Positions 25,613 through 35,041 are shown, counted from the first letter of the stretch. The stretch: DNA of 64,000 bases from Pseudomonas chlororaphis subsp. aurantiaca (GCF_013466605.1 NZ_CP059162.1:3472001-3536000), one strand, 5' to 3'. The notes: generated from the sequence alone by a model not told the origin. Made by a program: numbers and translations.

Positions 25613-26818
25613 ATGACCCTTTCTACTGGATTGGCAGGGCAGGCGGGCATTGCGTCCCCTGCGCTGGCGGGCAGCGTGGCCAAGGCCAATACGCGGATGC
25701 TGGCGATCGATGCCCTGCGCGGTTTCGTCATGCTGTGCATGCTGGTGGACCACGTGCGCGAGACGTTCCTCCTGCATCGCCAGGTCACCGACCCGATCGA
25801 CGCCCTGAGCGTGACCCCGGACCTGTATTTCACCCGCCTGCTCAGCGAGATCTGCGCGCCGGTGTTCATCTTCCTCACCGGCCTGTCGGCCTGGCTCTAC
25901 AGCCAGAAACACAGCCTCGGGGAAACCTCGGTGTTCCTGCTCAAGCGCGGCCTGTTCCTGGTGTTCCTCGAACTGACCTTCGTGTGTTTTGCCTGGAACG
26001 CCGAGTTCCCGCCCAAGACTCTGTGGCTGCAGGTGATCTGGTGCATCGGCATCTGCATGATCGTGCTGGCCGGCCTGCTGCACTTCAAGCGCAGCTGGCT
26101 GATCGTCCTGGGGGTGGCCATAGTCGCCGGGCACAACCTGCTGGATGACGTGGTGGTGGGCCCCGAGTCGCCGTTCTTCGTGCCCTGGTCGATCCTGCAC
26201 CAGCGGGTGTTCATCGACATCACCGAGTTCACCCGGGCCCGCACCACTTACCCGGTGCTGCCGTGGATTGGCGTGATTCTGCTGGGCTGGGCCATCGGCC
26301 CGTGGTTCGGCAAGGACATGCAGCCGGCGGCGCGGATTTCGCGGTTGCTCAAGGTCGGCGTCGGCCTGCTGCTGGCGTTCGTGTTCATTCGCTACCTGAA
26401 CGTCTACGGCGAGAAGCCCTGGGTCCAGACCGGCGATGCGCTGCGCACCTTCATGAGCTTCATGAGCGCCAAGAAATACCCGCCGTCGCTGATGTTCCTG
26501 ATGCCGACCCTGGGCCTGGGGCTGATCCTCCTGGCGTACTTCGAAAAGGTCCAGGAACGCTGGTCGACCGCGCAACTGGCGATCTACGGCGGCGCGCCGA
26601 TGTTCTTCTATCTGCTGCACCTGTACGTGCTCAAGGCCATGTACCTGGTGGCCGTGGCCATCTGGGGCGCCAACCAGGGCACCTACTACGGCTTCGACAA
26701 CCTGTCCGGGGTCTGGCTGTGGAGCCTGATCCTCGGCGTGCTGCTGTTCTTCCCGACACGCTGGTTCGCAGGCCTCAAGCAGCGTCGCCGCGATATCGCG
26801 ATCCTCAAATACCTCTGA
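25613..26818 (+). CDS. DUF1624/HGSNAT-like membrane acyltransferase-type protein
   Basis: A 401-residue polytopic membrane protein with about ten hydrophobic segments. The first reads IDALRGFVMLCMLVDHVRE, the Asp-Arg-Gly and Asp-His pattern of the heparan-alpha-glucosaminide N-acetyltransferase catalytic family (DUF1624). Members move acyl groups across membranes, but the bacterial substrate is not known. GTG at 25604 is an alternative start; neither has a strong ribosome site. It lies between the DUF4198 gene and an OprD porin, 78 bases after the former. Confidence 0.82.
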   Translation: MTLSTGLAGQAGIASPALAGSVAKANTRMLAIDALRGFVMLCMLVDHVRETFLLHRQVTDPIDALSVTPDLYFTRLLSEICAPVFIFLTGLSAWLYSQKHSLGETSVFLLKRGLFLVFLELTFVCFAWNAEFPPKTLWLQVIWCIGICMIVLAGLLHFKRSWLIVLGVAIVAGHNLLDDVVVGPESPFFVPWSILHQRVFIDITEFTRARTTYPVLPWIGVILLGWAIGPWFGKDMQPAARISRLLKVGVGLLLAFVFIRYLNVYGEKPWVQTGDALRTFMSFMSAKKYPPSLMFLMPTLGLGLILLAYFEKVQERWSTAQLAIYGGAPMFFYLLHLYVLKAMYLVAVAIWGANQGTYYGFDNLSGVWLWSLILGVLLFFPTRWFAGLKQRRRDIAILKYL

Positions 26819-26898
26819 GTGGGATCGCGGTGGTGCGCCCGTACAGTGGCGCACTGCCTGATATCGCCCGCCATTTATCGATTTTCGGGAGTTCGACA

Positions 26899-28242
26899 GT
26901 GAAGACCTTGACCCGACACACCCTGCTGTTGGCATTGGGAGGCCAGAGCCTGCTCGCGCTGGCCGCGGAGCAGGACAATGCCAAGGGCTTTATCGAAGAC
27001 AGCCAGTGGAGCCTGTTCAACCGCAGCCTCTACGACCGTCGCGACTATGAGCACGGTTCCTTGAGCAACGGCGCGCGCAATGCCTACAAACCCCGCGCCG
27101 AACGCAGCGACCTGGCGCAGGAGTGGGCCTATGGCCTGATGGCCGACTACAGCTCCGGTTTCACCCAGGGCACGCTCGGCTTCGGCCTGGACGCCCACGT
27201 CTATTCCGGCTGGAAACTCGACAGCGGCGGTGGCCGGGCCGGCAAGGCGCGGCTGCTGGGCGTGGACAACGACGGCCATCCCAAGGACCAATTCAGCCGC
27301 GGCGGCGCGGTGGCCAAGCTGCGTTTTTCCTCCACCGAACTGCGCTACGGCGAGCAGCGGGTCAAGACCCCGGTGTTCGGTTCCTCCGACAGCCGCCTGC
27401 TGCCCGAGACCGCTACCGGCTGGTTCCTCACCAGCCGCGAACTGAGCGATACCACGCTGTACGGCGGCCACTTCAACGAAAGCACCGACCGCAACGCCAG
27501 CAGCCACGACCAGGGTTTCGTGGTCAATTATTCCAACGGCAAGCAGGGCGACAGCTTCGACCTGATCGGCGTGCGCAACACCTCGATCAAGGGCCTCAAC
27601 GCCAGCCTGTTCAGCGCCTTGTACGAAGACACCTGGCGCCAGCAGTACCTTGGCGCGCTCTACAACCTGCCGCTGAGCCAGGGCCAGGACCTGACGTTCG
27701 ATTTCAACCTGTACCGCACCCAGGACACCGGCAAGGCCCTGTCCGGGCGCATCGACAACACCACCTGGAGCCTGATGTCGACCTACAGGAGCGGCGCCCA
27801 CAGCTTTGGCCTGGGCTACCAGAAGGTCGACGGCGACACGCCTTACGACTACGTCACCCGTGGCGCGATCCTGCTGAGCAACGCCGTGGCCCTGTCGGAC
27901 TTCAACGCCCCTGAAGAAGCCTCCTGGCAGGCCCGCTACGACCTCAACATGGCCGGCTACCAGGTTCCCGGCCTGACCTTCAGCGCCCTGTATGTGCGCG
28001 GCAGCGGCATCGACGGCAGCCATATGGACCCGCGCGGCGGCTATGCCTGGCTGGGCTATGGCGAAGGCGGCAAGCACTGGGAACGCGACCTGCAGGCCAA
28101 GTACGTGGTGCAGTCCGGGCCGGCGAAAAACCTCGCCGTCACCCTGCGCCACGCCGTGCACCGTGGCAACAAGGCCCAGGCCGAACTGGATGCCGACCAG
28201 CTGCGGCTGGCGATCGAGTATCCGTTGGGCGGCAGGTTCTAG
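26899..28242 (+). CDS. OprD family outer-membrane porin
   Basis: A 447-residue protein. A 23-residue signal peptide ends ALAA before EQDNAKGF. The mature part starts with the OprD pattern GFIEDSQWSLFNRSLYDRRDY, then alternating beta strands and the FTQGTLGFGLDAH segment, ending in Phe. OprD channels pass small solutes such as amino acids, peptides, organic acids or metal complexes. The start is GTG 26899 with GGGAG eight bases upstream. It ends the putative zinc-linked unit and is followed by a clear terminator. Confidence 0.92.
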   Translation: MKTLTRHTLLLALGGQSLLALAAEQDNAKGFIEDSQWSLFNRSLYDRRDYEHGSLSNGARNAYKPRAERSDLAQEWAYGLMADYSSGFTQGTLGFGLDAHVYSGWKLDSGGGRAGKARLLGVDNDGHPKDQFSRGGAVAKLRFSSTELRYGEQRVKTPVFGSSDSRLLPETATGWFLTSRELSDTTLYGGHFNESTDRNASSHDQGFVVNYSNGKQGDSFDLIGVRNTSIKGLNASLFSALYEDTWRQQYLGALYNLPLSQGQDLTFDFNLYRTQDTGKALSGRIDNTTWSLMSTYRSGAHSFGLGYQKVDGDTPYDYVTRGAILLSNAVALSDFNAPEEASWQARYDLNMAGYQVPGLTFSALYVRGSGIDGSHMDPRGGYAWLGYGEGGKHWERDLQAKYVVQSGPAKNLAVTLRHAVHRGNKAQAELDADQLRLAIEYPLGGRF

Positions 28243-28254
28243 CGCCCGGGCAAG

Positions 28255-28277
28255 CCCCTCCTGGTGGAGGGGTTTTT
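28255..28277 (+). terminator. Rho-independent terminator
   Basis: CCCCTCC and GGAGGGG form a 7-bp stem with loop TGGT, followed directly by five T. It lies 12 bases after the OprD stop. Confidence 0.88.
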
Positions 28278-28431
28278 ATGGCCGGGCGACGTTAATGCTG
28301 CTATGCCTTGGATAGCCCTTCAGGCTTTACCGCAGCAGTGGTCATGACACGGACGTAGGGTGACACCGGTCCTCGCCTGGCCGACTGGCCGCGCGGGAAC
28401 CTCACTTGACGACTCTCGAGGGAACCAGGTC

Positions 28432-29691
28432 GTGGACAACACAAGGATCAAGGCGCGCCAGCTGATTGTCTGCATCGACGGCACCAACAACCGCTTCAGT
28501 GACGAGCCGACCAACGTGGTCCGGCTGTTTCGCTCGCTGCCCAAGGACAGCAACACGCTGCTGGCCTATTACGACCAGGGGGTGGGCACGTTCGGGCTCA
28601 GCGAAACCCTGTTCGAATGGCAGAAGGTGCCGTCGCGCATCGCCGGGCTGATGTTCGGCTGGGGTATCAAGCGCAACGTACTCAATGCCTATCGCTTCCT
28701 GATGGAGAACTACAGGGACGGCGACCAGATCTTCCTCTTCGGCTTCTCCCGCGGCTCCTACGCGGTGCGGGTGCTGGCGGCGCTGCTGCATACCATCGGC
28801 CTGTTGCCCGGCCATCAGGTCCAGTTGATGGACTTTGCCTGGTCGCTGCTGACCACTCGCCTGCAACCCGAGGACAACACCTCCGAGCCGAATCGCCAGC
28901 GGGCCATGAGTTACACCTGGTGGCGCATGAGCGCGGATAAAAAACCGGACTTCAAGTTGATGGGTGCGTTCAAGGGCAGCTTTGCCCGGAAGGTGAGCAT
29001 TCACTTTCTCGGACTGTTCGACACCGTGAGTTCGGTGGGCTGGGTGTACGACCCGCTGATCGTTCCCTACACCCGCCGGAACAAGGACGTGAAGATCATC
29101 CGCCATGCGGTGTCCCTGGACGAACGCCGCAGCTTTTTCCGCCAGAACCTCTGGACAGAGGAAGAGGACGTGAACCTGAAGCAGGTCTGGTTCGCCGGCG
29201 TGCATGCCGATATTGGCGGCGGTTACCCGGTCGGCGAGTCGCAACTGGCGCTGATTGCCTTGCGCTGGATGATCGGCGAGTGCCTGGAGGCCGGGTTGAG
29301 CATCGATGTCGAAGCCTGTCGCGCGGAACTCTATCCACCCTCTGTGCTACAGGATCCGCTGGCCCAGGCCCACAATTCCCTGACCCGCAACTGGCTGATC
29401 GCCGAGTGGGTGCCACGCCTGGTCTGGAACCCGAAGACCCACAAGCGAGTCCGTGAGTACGGTTCGATGCCGCCGTTCGGCAAACCCAGGTCGCGGGAGA
29501 TTCTCACGGATAAACCAGGGCAGAAAGTCCGGGTCCATGCCTCCGTGGCTGCTCGGCGAAATGGGCGGCTGACCAGCGGCCAGCCGTGGGGCAGCCAGCA
29601 GACCTACCGGCCGGAAAACCTGTTGCGCATCGATGCCGCGCTGATCGAGCAGGTTGGCGACTCGCCGAGGCTGGATGAGTACAACCTCTAA
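28432..29691 (+). CDS. DUF2235 alpha/beta-hydrolase (Tle1-like phospholipase family)
   Basis: About 419 residues from GTG 28432, which has GAGGGA upstream; GTG 28360 is an alternative. The family start LIVCIDGTNNRF is present. The nucleophile elbow is GFSRGS, and the downstream segments LFDTVSSVGW and AGVHADIGGGY carry the conserved Asp and His. DUF2235 includes the type VI secretion phospholipase effectors Tle1. No VgrG, PAAR or immunity-like gene lies beside it here, so secretion is not supported; it may be a cytosolic hydrolase. Confidence 0.82.
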   Translation: MDNTRIKARQLIVCIDGTNNRFSDEPTNVVRLFRSLPKDSNTLLAYYDQGVGTFGLSETLFEWQKVPSRIAGLMFGWGIKRNVLNAYRFLMENYRDGDQIFLFGFSRGSYAVRVLAALLHTIGLLPGHQVQLMDFAWSLLTTRLQPEDNTSEPNRQRAMSYTWWRMSADKKPDFKLMGAFKGSFARKVSIHFLGLFDTVSSVGWVYDPLIVPYTRRNKDVKIIRHAVSLDERRSFFRQNLWTEEEDVNLKQVWFAGVHADIGGGYPVGESQLALIALRWMIGECLEAGLSIDVEACRAELYPPSVLQDPLAQAHNSLTRNWLIAEWVPRLVWNPKTHKRVREYGSMPPFGKPRSREILTDKPGQKVRVHASVAARRNGRLTSGQPWGSQQTYRPENLLRIDAALIEQVGDSPRLDEYNL

Positions 29692-29705
29692 GGCTGGCAG
29701 CCCAC

Positions 29706-30158
29706 TCACTGCCGATGCCGGCGCAGCAGCTCGATCTGCTGCGCCGGCACCTGCTGGCGCAGGGCTTTGTACAGGGCGCGGGTTTCCAGCAGGTTCCAGA
29801 TCCGCAGCAGGGTTTCCAGGGCGTCCAGTGGCTTGCTGATGAAGTCGCGAGCGCCCAGGGCCAGGGCGCGCAGGCGGGTGTCGCGGGTGGCGTCGGCGGT
29901 CAGCACCAGGATCGGCAGGTAATCGTTGGCCGGGATCCGCCGGTTGAGTTGTTCGAGCACGGCGAAGCCGTCGAACTCGGGCATGTGCAGGTCGAGGATC
30001 ACCAGGTCCGGCTCGAAGCTGTTGAACAGGTCCAGGGTGCGTAGCGGCTGGGTGCTGCTCAGCACGTTGTGCAGGCCTTCGCGGGCCAGCAGCTGCTCCA
30101 TCAGGTCGAGGTTGGGGCGCTGGTCGTCGATGATCAGGATGCGCAAATCGTGGTTCAT
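29706..30158 (-). CDS. Single-domain response regulator
   Basis: A 150-residue receiver protein. The acidic pocket is IIDDQ near residues 9-13, the phosphoacceptor is Asp56 (LVILDLHMP), and the conserved Lys is in FISKPLD. A short coil of about 25 residues follows, with no DNA-binding or enzymatic output domain. It probably passes phosphate onward or acts by protein contact, as CheY or Spo0F do. It is the last gene of a four-gene operon and overlaps the hybrid kinase gene by ATGA. Confidence 0.9.
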   Translation of the reverse strand: MNHDLRILIIDDQRPNLDLMEQLLAREGLHNVLSSTQPLRTLDLFNSFEPDLVILDLHMPEFDGFAVLEQLNRRIPANDYLPILVLTADATRDTRLRALALGARDFISKPLDALETLLRIWNLLETRALYKALRQQVPAQQIELLRRHRQ

Positions 30159-32497
30159 GCGGGCTCCGGTAGATGTTGCTCAAGGTGGGCGAGAAACGCC
30201 GGGATATGAATGGGCTTGGTCAGGATCGCCGTGGCCCCGGCCTGTAGCAGGGCGCGGTGGGTCAGGGCGCTGGCGTCGGCGGTGATCATCAGCACCGGGG
30301 TGCTGGCGGTGATCGGCGACTCCCGCAGCCGGCTCAGCACTTCCAGGCCTGCAAGGTCGGGCAGGCTGACGTCCAGCAGGATCAGTTGCGGCGCATGTTG
30401 ACGCGCCAGGTCCAGGCCCATCTGGCCCTGCATGCTCGACAGCAGGCGAATGCCGGGGCGGCGTTGCAGCAGGGTTTCGATCAGCGCCAGGCTCGACAGG
30501 TTGTCTTCGATGCACAGCACCTGGCCACGGTATTCCACGGTCTCGACCCGGGCCGGCAGCACCGACACCGGTTGCTCCAGCGCCTGCTGTTCCAGGGCCA
30601 GATGCGCGCCGGCCACGGCCACCTGTACAAACGGCAGTTGCAAGGTAAAGCAGCAGCCCTGGCCCGGCGTGCTGTGCACCCGCAGGCTACCGTCCATCAT
30701 CTCCAGCAGGCTCTTGCTCAGGGCCAGGCCCAGGCCGGTGCCTTCCACCCGCGGGTCGGCGCCCAGGCGCTCGAAGGGCCGGAACAGCTGGTCCAGGCGC
30801 TCCAGGGGAATGCCGGCGCCGGTGTCGCTGACCGCCACTTCGACCCGCGTGCCCAGGACCTTGACCGCGATCCGCACCTGGCCCTGGGGCCGGTTGTACT
30901 TGATGGCGTTGGACAGCAGGTTGAGCAGCACCTGGATCAGCCGCTGGCGGTCGGCGATCACCCCGCAGTGTTCGCTCAGCGCGGGCAGGGCGGCCAGCTG
31001 GATGCCGGCGTCGGTGGCCATTGGCGAGACCAGGGTCAGGGCCTCGTGCAGCACCGAGGCCAGGGCGATCGGCTCGACATTCAGCGGCAGGTGCCCTGCC
31101 TCGATGCGGGCGATGTCCAGCACCTCGTTGATCAGGGTCAGCAGGTGCTGGCCGGCGCGCAGGATATGACCGACCTGGGGCCGCTGGCCGCTGGGCGAGT
31201 CCATGTCCAGCAACTGGGCGAAACCGAGGATGGCGTTGAGCGGGGTGCGCAGTTCGTGGCTCATGCGCGAGAGGAATTCGCTCTTGGCGCGACTGGCGCT
31301 TTCGGCTTCTTCGCGGGCGGTGCGCAGGGCGATTTCCGCGGCGCGACGGTCGGTGATATCGCGAGTGATCTTGGAGAAGCCGCGCAGCGCGCCGCTGGCA
31401 TCGTACTGCGCGGTGATCACCACGCTGGCCCAGAAACGGCTGCCGTCCTTGCGGCAGCGCCAGGCCTCCTCCATGTAGTGGCCGTCGCGGGTGGCCTCGC
31501 GCAGGGCCATGTCCGGGTGCGCCGGGCATTCTTCCGGCAGGTAGAACAGCGAGAAGTGCCGGCCGAGGATTTCCTGTTCGCTGTAGCCCTTGATCCGCTC
31601 GGCGCCAGCGTTCCAGGTGGTGACCCGGCCCTGGGTGTCGAGGGCGAAGATCCCGTAGTCCTTGACCCCGTCGATGATCAGCCGCAGGCGCTCTTCGTTA
31701 TCGCGCAGGGCCCGCTCGCGCTCGGCCAGCAGTTGCCCGGCCTCCACCAGGCGGGTGCCGAGCTGGCCGATCTCGTCCTGTTCCGGGGCCTGCGGTCGCA
31801 GCGGTTGGCCGAGGGCCAGGCGCTGGGCATTGCCTTGCACCTGCTGCACCCGGGCGACGATGCCCTTGGACAAGAACAGCACCGCGACAATCGCCCCGAA
31901 CAGGCCGCAGAGCGCCGCCAGCAGCGTGGCCATCAGCAGGCGCATGCGGGTCGCCGAAGCCGCGGCGCTGCGTTCGGCGAGCAAGCCGTCTTCGCGGATA
32001 CGCATGGCGCTGATCTGCTCGCGCAGTACGTCCAGCACCTGTTTGTTCTCGATCAGGATCGCCGTGATGCTGGCGCTGTCGTTGGGCCGGCCGTTGCGCA
32101 GGGCCACCAGGCCGTCGAGCTTGTGGCCGATCAGCGGGGCGATGGCCTTGAGGTGATCGCGCATGCGCGCGTCGCGAATGTTGCTGTCCAGCCGTTGCAG
32201 CGCGGCCTGGATCAGCGGCTGGGCGCGCTCGTAGCTGGGCAGGAAGTCCTCGCGGCGGGTCAGCAGGTAGCCGCGCACGCTGGCCGCCGCTTCGGCGAGC
32301 AGGGTGTGCACGGTCTGGATATCGCCCTGTACCAGCAGCACCCGGCGCACGTCTTCCTCGGCGCGGGCGGTCTGGCGTTCGGTGATGTAGATCAGCACCA
32401 GCGACAGCAGCAGGATCACCAGCGGCAGGGAAATCACCACCAGCGCCTTGCCGCGCAGGGGCAGGTCGAGCCAGTGCCGGCTCGCCAGCAGCCTCAT
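30155..32497 (-). CDS. Hybrid sensor histidine kinase (CHASE3-HAMP-PAS-HisKA-HATPase-REC)
   Basis: A 780-residue membrane kinase. Membrane segments lie near residues 18-38 and 187-210 and enclose a helical periplasmic sensor of CHASE3 type. A HAMP region, then a PAS domain (about 265-385, with YGIFALDTQGRVTTWNAGAERIKGYS), lead to HisKA with phosphoacceptor His414 (SHELRTPLN), the ATPase domain (VLLNLLSNAIKY, DTGAGIP, GTGLGLALSK), and a C-terminal receiver (LILLDVSLPD). ATG 32497 is chosen because it overlaps the upstream stop by ATGA with GGGAG in place. Confidence 0.93.
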   Translation of the reverse strand: MRLLASRHWLDLPLRGKALVVISLPLVILLLSLVLIYITERQTARAEEDVRRVLLVQGDIQTVHTLLAEAAASVRGYLLTRREDFLPSYERAQPLIQAALQRLDSNIRDARMRDHLKAIAPLIGHKLDGLVALRNGRPNDSASITAILIENKQVLDVLREQISAMRIREDGLLAERSAAASATRMRLLMATLLAALCGLFGAIVAVLFLSKGIVARVQQVQGNAQRLALGQPLRPQAPEQDEIGQLGTRLVEAGQLLAERERALRDNEERLRLIIDGVKDYGIFALDTQGRVTTWNAGAERIKGYSEQEILGRHFSLFYLPEECPAHPDMALREATRDGHYMEEAWRCRKDGSRFWASVVITAQYDASGALRGFSKITRDITDRRAAEIALRTAREEAESASRAKSEFLSRMSHELRTPLNAILGFAQLLDMDSPSGQRPQVGHILRAGQHLLTLINEVLDIARIEAGHLPLNVEPIALASVLHEALTLVSPMATDAGIQLAALPALSEHCGVIADRQRLIQVLLNLLSNAIKYNRPQGQVRIAVKVLGTRVEVAVSDTGAGIPLERLDQLFRPFERLGADPRVEGTGLGLALSKSLLEMMDGSLRVHSTPGQGCCFTLQLPFVQVAVAGAHLALEQQALEQPVSVLPARVETVEYRGQVLCIEDNLSSLALIETLLQRRPGIRLLSSMQGQMGLDLARQHAPQLILLDVSLPDLAGLEVLSRLRESPITASTPVLMITADASALTHRALLQAGATAILTKPIHIPAFLAHLEQHLPEPA

Positions 32498-33165
32498 GGC
32501 CATTCTCCCGCGGGTTGCGCCACCAGCCCCAGGGCGATGCCGCGCACCGCGGCCTGGGTCCGGTCCGCCGCGCCGAGCTTGCCGATCACCCGCTCCACAT
32601 GGGCCTTGGCGGTGCCGGTGGTGATGCCGAGCTTTTCGCCGATCTCGCGGTTGCTGAAACCACCGGCCACCAGCCCCAGCACCTGGCGTTCGCGGGCGGT
32701 CAGGGCGACGACTTGGGCGCCGCCGCTGCCGGCGTTGCGTTCGGCCATGCGCCGCAGCAGCCGGGCACTGACCGTGCTGTTGAGGGCTTCCTCGCCCTGG
32801 GCTACCCGCTGCAGGGCGCCGAGCACTTCGCTGCGGCTGGCGTCCTTGAGCAGGTAGCCGACCGCGCCGGCGGCAATCGCCGCTTCCAGGTGGTCGGGGC
32901 TGTCGTCCATGGTGAAGATCATCACCTTGATCGCCGGTTGCCGCTGGTGCAGCAGGCGCGCCGCGCCCAGGCCGTTGAGCAGCGGCATGCGGATATCAAG
33001 GATGGCGATGTCCGGTTGCAGGCGCTCGCACAGGTCGAGGGCTTCCTGGCCATCGCGGGCCTGGCCGACCACCTCGAATTCCGGGTGACCGGCGAGCAGG
33101 GCGACAAAACCGGTGCGGGTGACTTCATGGTCGTCCGCCAGCACCAGGCGCAGGGCAGGGCTCAT
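32494..33165 (-). CDS. NarL/LuxR-type response regulator
   Basis: A 223-residue regulator. The receiver has VLADDHE at its start and phosphoacceptor Asp57 (ILDIRMP). A LuxR-type helix-turn-helix follows (LTARERQVLGLVAGGFSNREIGEKLG). It is the DNA-binding output of the pair with the kinase encoded just upstream, which it overlaps by ATGA. It also overlaps the hybrid kinase gene downstream, so its phosphorylation could come from either kinase. Confidence 0.93.
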   Translation of the reverse strand: MSPALRLVLADDHEVTRTGFVALLAGHPEFEVVGQARDGQEALDLCERLQPDIAILDIRMPLLNGLGAARLLHQRQPAIKVMIFTMDDSPDHLEAAIAAGAVGYLLKDASRSEVLGALQRVAQGEEALNSTVSARLLRRMAERNAGSGGAQVVALTARERQVLGLVAGGFSNREIGEKLGITTGTAKAHVERVIGKLGAADRTQAAVRGIALGLVAQPAGEWP

Positions 33166-34346
33166 TGCTTTTCTCCAGCCGTGGGCAGCGGCACCCGGGC
33201 TTGCAGGCGGGTGCCGTTGCCGGGGGCGCTGTGCCAGGACAGCTCGCCGCCCAGCAGGCTGGCGCGTTCCTGCATCGCCGCCAGGCCCAGGTGCTGGCCG
33301 CCGCAACTGGACAGCGGGCTGTCCAGGGCAAAGCCGACGCCGTTGTCTGCCAGCGTCAGCCGGGCCTGGCCATCCAGCAGTTGCAGGCTCAGTTCGGCAC
33401 GGCTGGCCCGGGCATGCTTGAGGATGTTGTTGATGCCTTCCTGGGCGATGCGGAACAGGGCGATCTCGCTGGCGCCCGGCAGGCGTGCGTCGGACTGTTG
33501 CTGCCAGCGCACTTCGAGGCCGGCGTCGCGCAGGCGATCGGCTTCCTTGTCGATGGCCTTGTACAGGCCAAAATCGTCCAGCACGTTGGGGCGCAGGCCG
33601 CCGATCAGTTGCCGGCCCTCGCCGACGCAGCCCTGGGCCAGGGTCAGGATGGTTTGCAGTTCGCCGTGCAGTTCTTGCGGCAATGTCGGGCAGCGTCCGG
33701 CAAAACCCTGCAGGCGCTGGTGCAGGCCGGCCAGGGTTTGCGCGAGGCCGTCGTGCAGGTCGTAGGCCACGCGCTTGCGTTCGTCTTCCTGGGCGCTGAA
33801 CAGCCGGTGCACCAGCTCCGACATGGTCCGTTCCCGGGTTTGCAGGGCCTCCAGCAAACGTTGGTTTTCCAGGTGCGCGGCCAGCAGGGTGGCGAGCAGT
33901 TGCAGGGACTCCAGGTCCTCGCTGTCGGGCGCGGCCAGGGCCACGCTGTTGGCCAGCAGCAGCGCGCCGAAGGCCTGGCCGTCGGCGCCGGGCAGGGGAA
34001 TGCGCAACACCTGGGGCAGGGCCGCATCGCTCTGCGGCAGCCATTCGGGATGCAGGGTCGCAGACTTGGCCAACGGGTGCAGGGCGGCCAGGCGTTCGCT
34101 GCCGCCATGCCGGGCGGTGGCCCGGGGCGGCTGGGCGAGCTGCCATTCCAGCAGCAGGCCGTGGTCCATCGCCATAAAGGCGCAGGCCCGTTGCAGGGCG
34201 CGCTGGCGCATGGCCGCAGGTGGCAGCTGGGTCAGTTCCTGGCCGGTGTCCACCAGCAGGCGCAGGCGCGCCGCGCGGCTTTGCGACTGGCGATACTGGC
34301 TGCGAATGGCCAGGGCGCTGCCGGGGTCGTGGGTCGGGCTTTGCAT
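33162..34346 (-). CDS. Cytosolic GAF-type histidine kinase (HisKA_3, NarX/DegS type)
   Basis: A 394-residue kinase without membrane segments or a signal peptide. Residues about 25-165 look like a GAF sensor domain. The HisKA_3 box AQEDERKRVAYDLHDGLAQ gives phosphoacceptor His198. The ATPase domain carries IAQEGINNILKHA, DNGVGF and GLAAMQERASLLGG. It matches kinases that signal to NarL-family regulators, and the next gene encodes one. It starts the four-gene operon, divergent from the SnoaL-like gene. Confidence 0.9.
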   Translation of the reverse strand: MQSPTHDPGSALAIRSQYRQSQSRAARLRLLVDTGQELTQLPPAAMRQRALQRACAFMAMDHGLLLEWQLAQPPRATARHGGSERLAALHPLAKSATLHPEWLPQSDAALPQVLRIPLPGADGQAFGALLLANSVALAAPDSEDLESLQLLATLLAAHLENQRLLEALQTRERTMSELVHRLFSAQEDERKRVAYDLHDGLAQTLAGLHQRLQGFAGRCPTLPQELHGELQTILTLAQGCVGEGRQLIGGLRPNVLDDFGLYKAIDKEADRLRDAGLEVRWQQQSDARLPGASEIALFRIAQEGINNILKHARASRAELSLQLLDGQARLTLADNGVGFALDSPLSSCGGQHLGLAAMQERASLLGGELSWHSAPGNGTRLQARVPLPTAGEKQ

Positions 34347-34516
34347 GAAAAACAGGCTCCAGCGTGAAGGGCGTGCGCTCGCGAGCAGGCATTAGACCCG
34401 CTTGCCGGGCGTGGGCCTATCTGCCGAATGGCATAGGCCGCCGGCACCGGTTGGCCGATGGCGAGGCTGCGCCGGATGGGCAAAGTGGGCGCATTGAAAC
34501 CCACTGGAGCCTTCCG

Positions 34517-35041
34517 ATGAAACTGCCAACCACCGCCATTGCCCTGTTGCTGGCCCTGGCCGCGCCCCTGGCCCAGGCCCTGGACGCCACGCCTTATGTG
34601 TACCGCACCGTCGCCGCGCAGCCGCAGAGCCAGGGCGACCGGGAGATCGCCGGCCTGTTCGATCGCTGGAACGCGGCCCTGCAAAGCGGCAGCGCAAAAA
34701 ACGTAACCAGTCTTTACGCCGCCGACGCGATCCTCCAGCCGACCGTGTCGAACCAGGTGCGCACCACCCCGGCGCAGATCCAGGACTACTTCGAGCATTT
34801 CCTCGCGGGCAAGCCGGTGGGCCAGATCAACTACCGGGAAATCCGCCACCTGGGTCCGGACGCGGCCATGGACAGCGGCGTCTACACCTTCACCCTGCAC
34901 GAAGCCGGTGGCGCGACCCGCCAGGTGCAGGCGCGCTACACCTTCCTCTACGAGCGCATCGACGGCCAGTGGAAGATTCTCAACCACCACTCTTCGGCCA
35001 TGCCCCAGGCGCAGCCGCCATTGCAGGCCAGCCATCGCTGA
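34517..35041 (+). CDS. Secreted SnoaL/DUF4440-like (SgcJ/EcaC family) protein
   Basis: A 174-residue protein. A signal peptide of about 21 residues ends APLAQA. The mature part fits the NTF2-like fold of the SgcJ/EcaC group: IAGLFDRWNAALQSG, then VTSLYAADAILQPT, then a YTFLYERIDGQWKILNHHSS ending typical of the family. The periplasmic role is unknown. GGAG lies eight bases before ATG 34517; longer upstream frames lack a sensible start. It is divergent from the phosphorelay operon and followed by a shared terminator. Confidence 0.85.
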   Translation: MKLPTTAIALLLALAAPLAQALDATPYVYRTVAAQPQSQGDREIAGLFDRWNAALQSGSAKNVTSLYAADAILQPTVSNQVRTTPAQIQDYFEHFLAGKPVGQINYREIRHLGPDAAMDSGVYTFTLHEAGGATRQVQARYTFLYERIDGQWKILNHHSSAMPQAQPPLQASHR

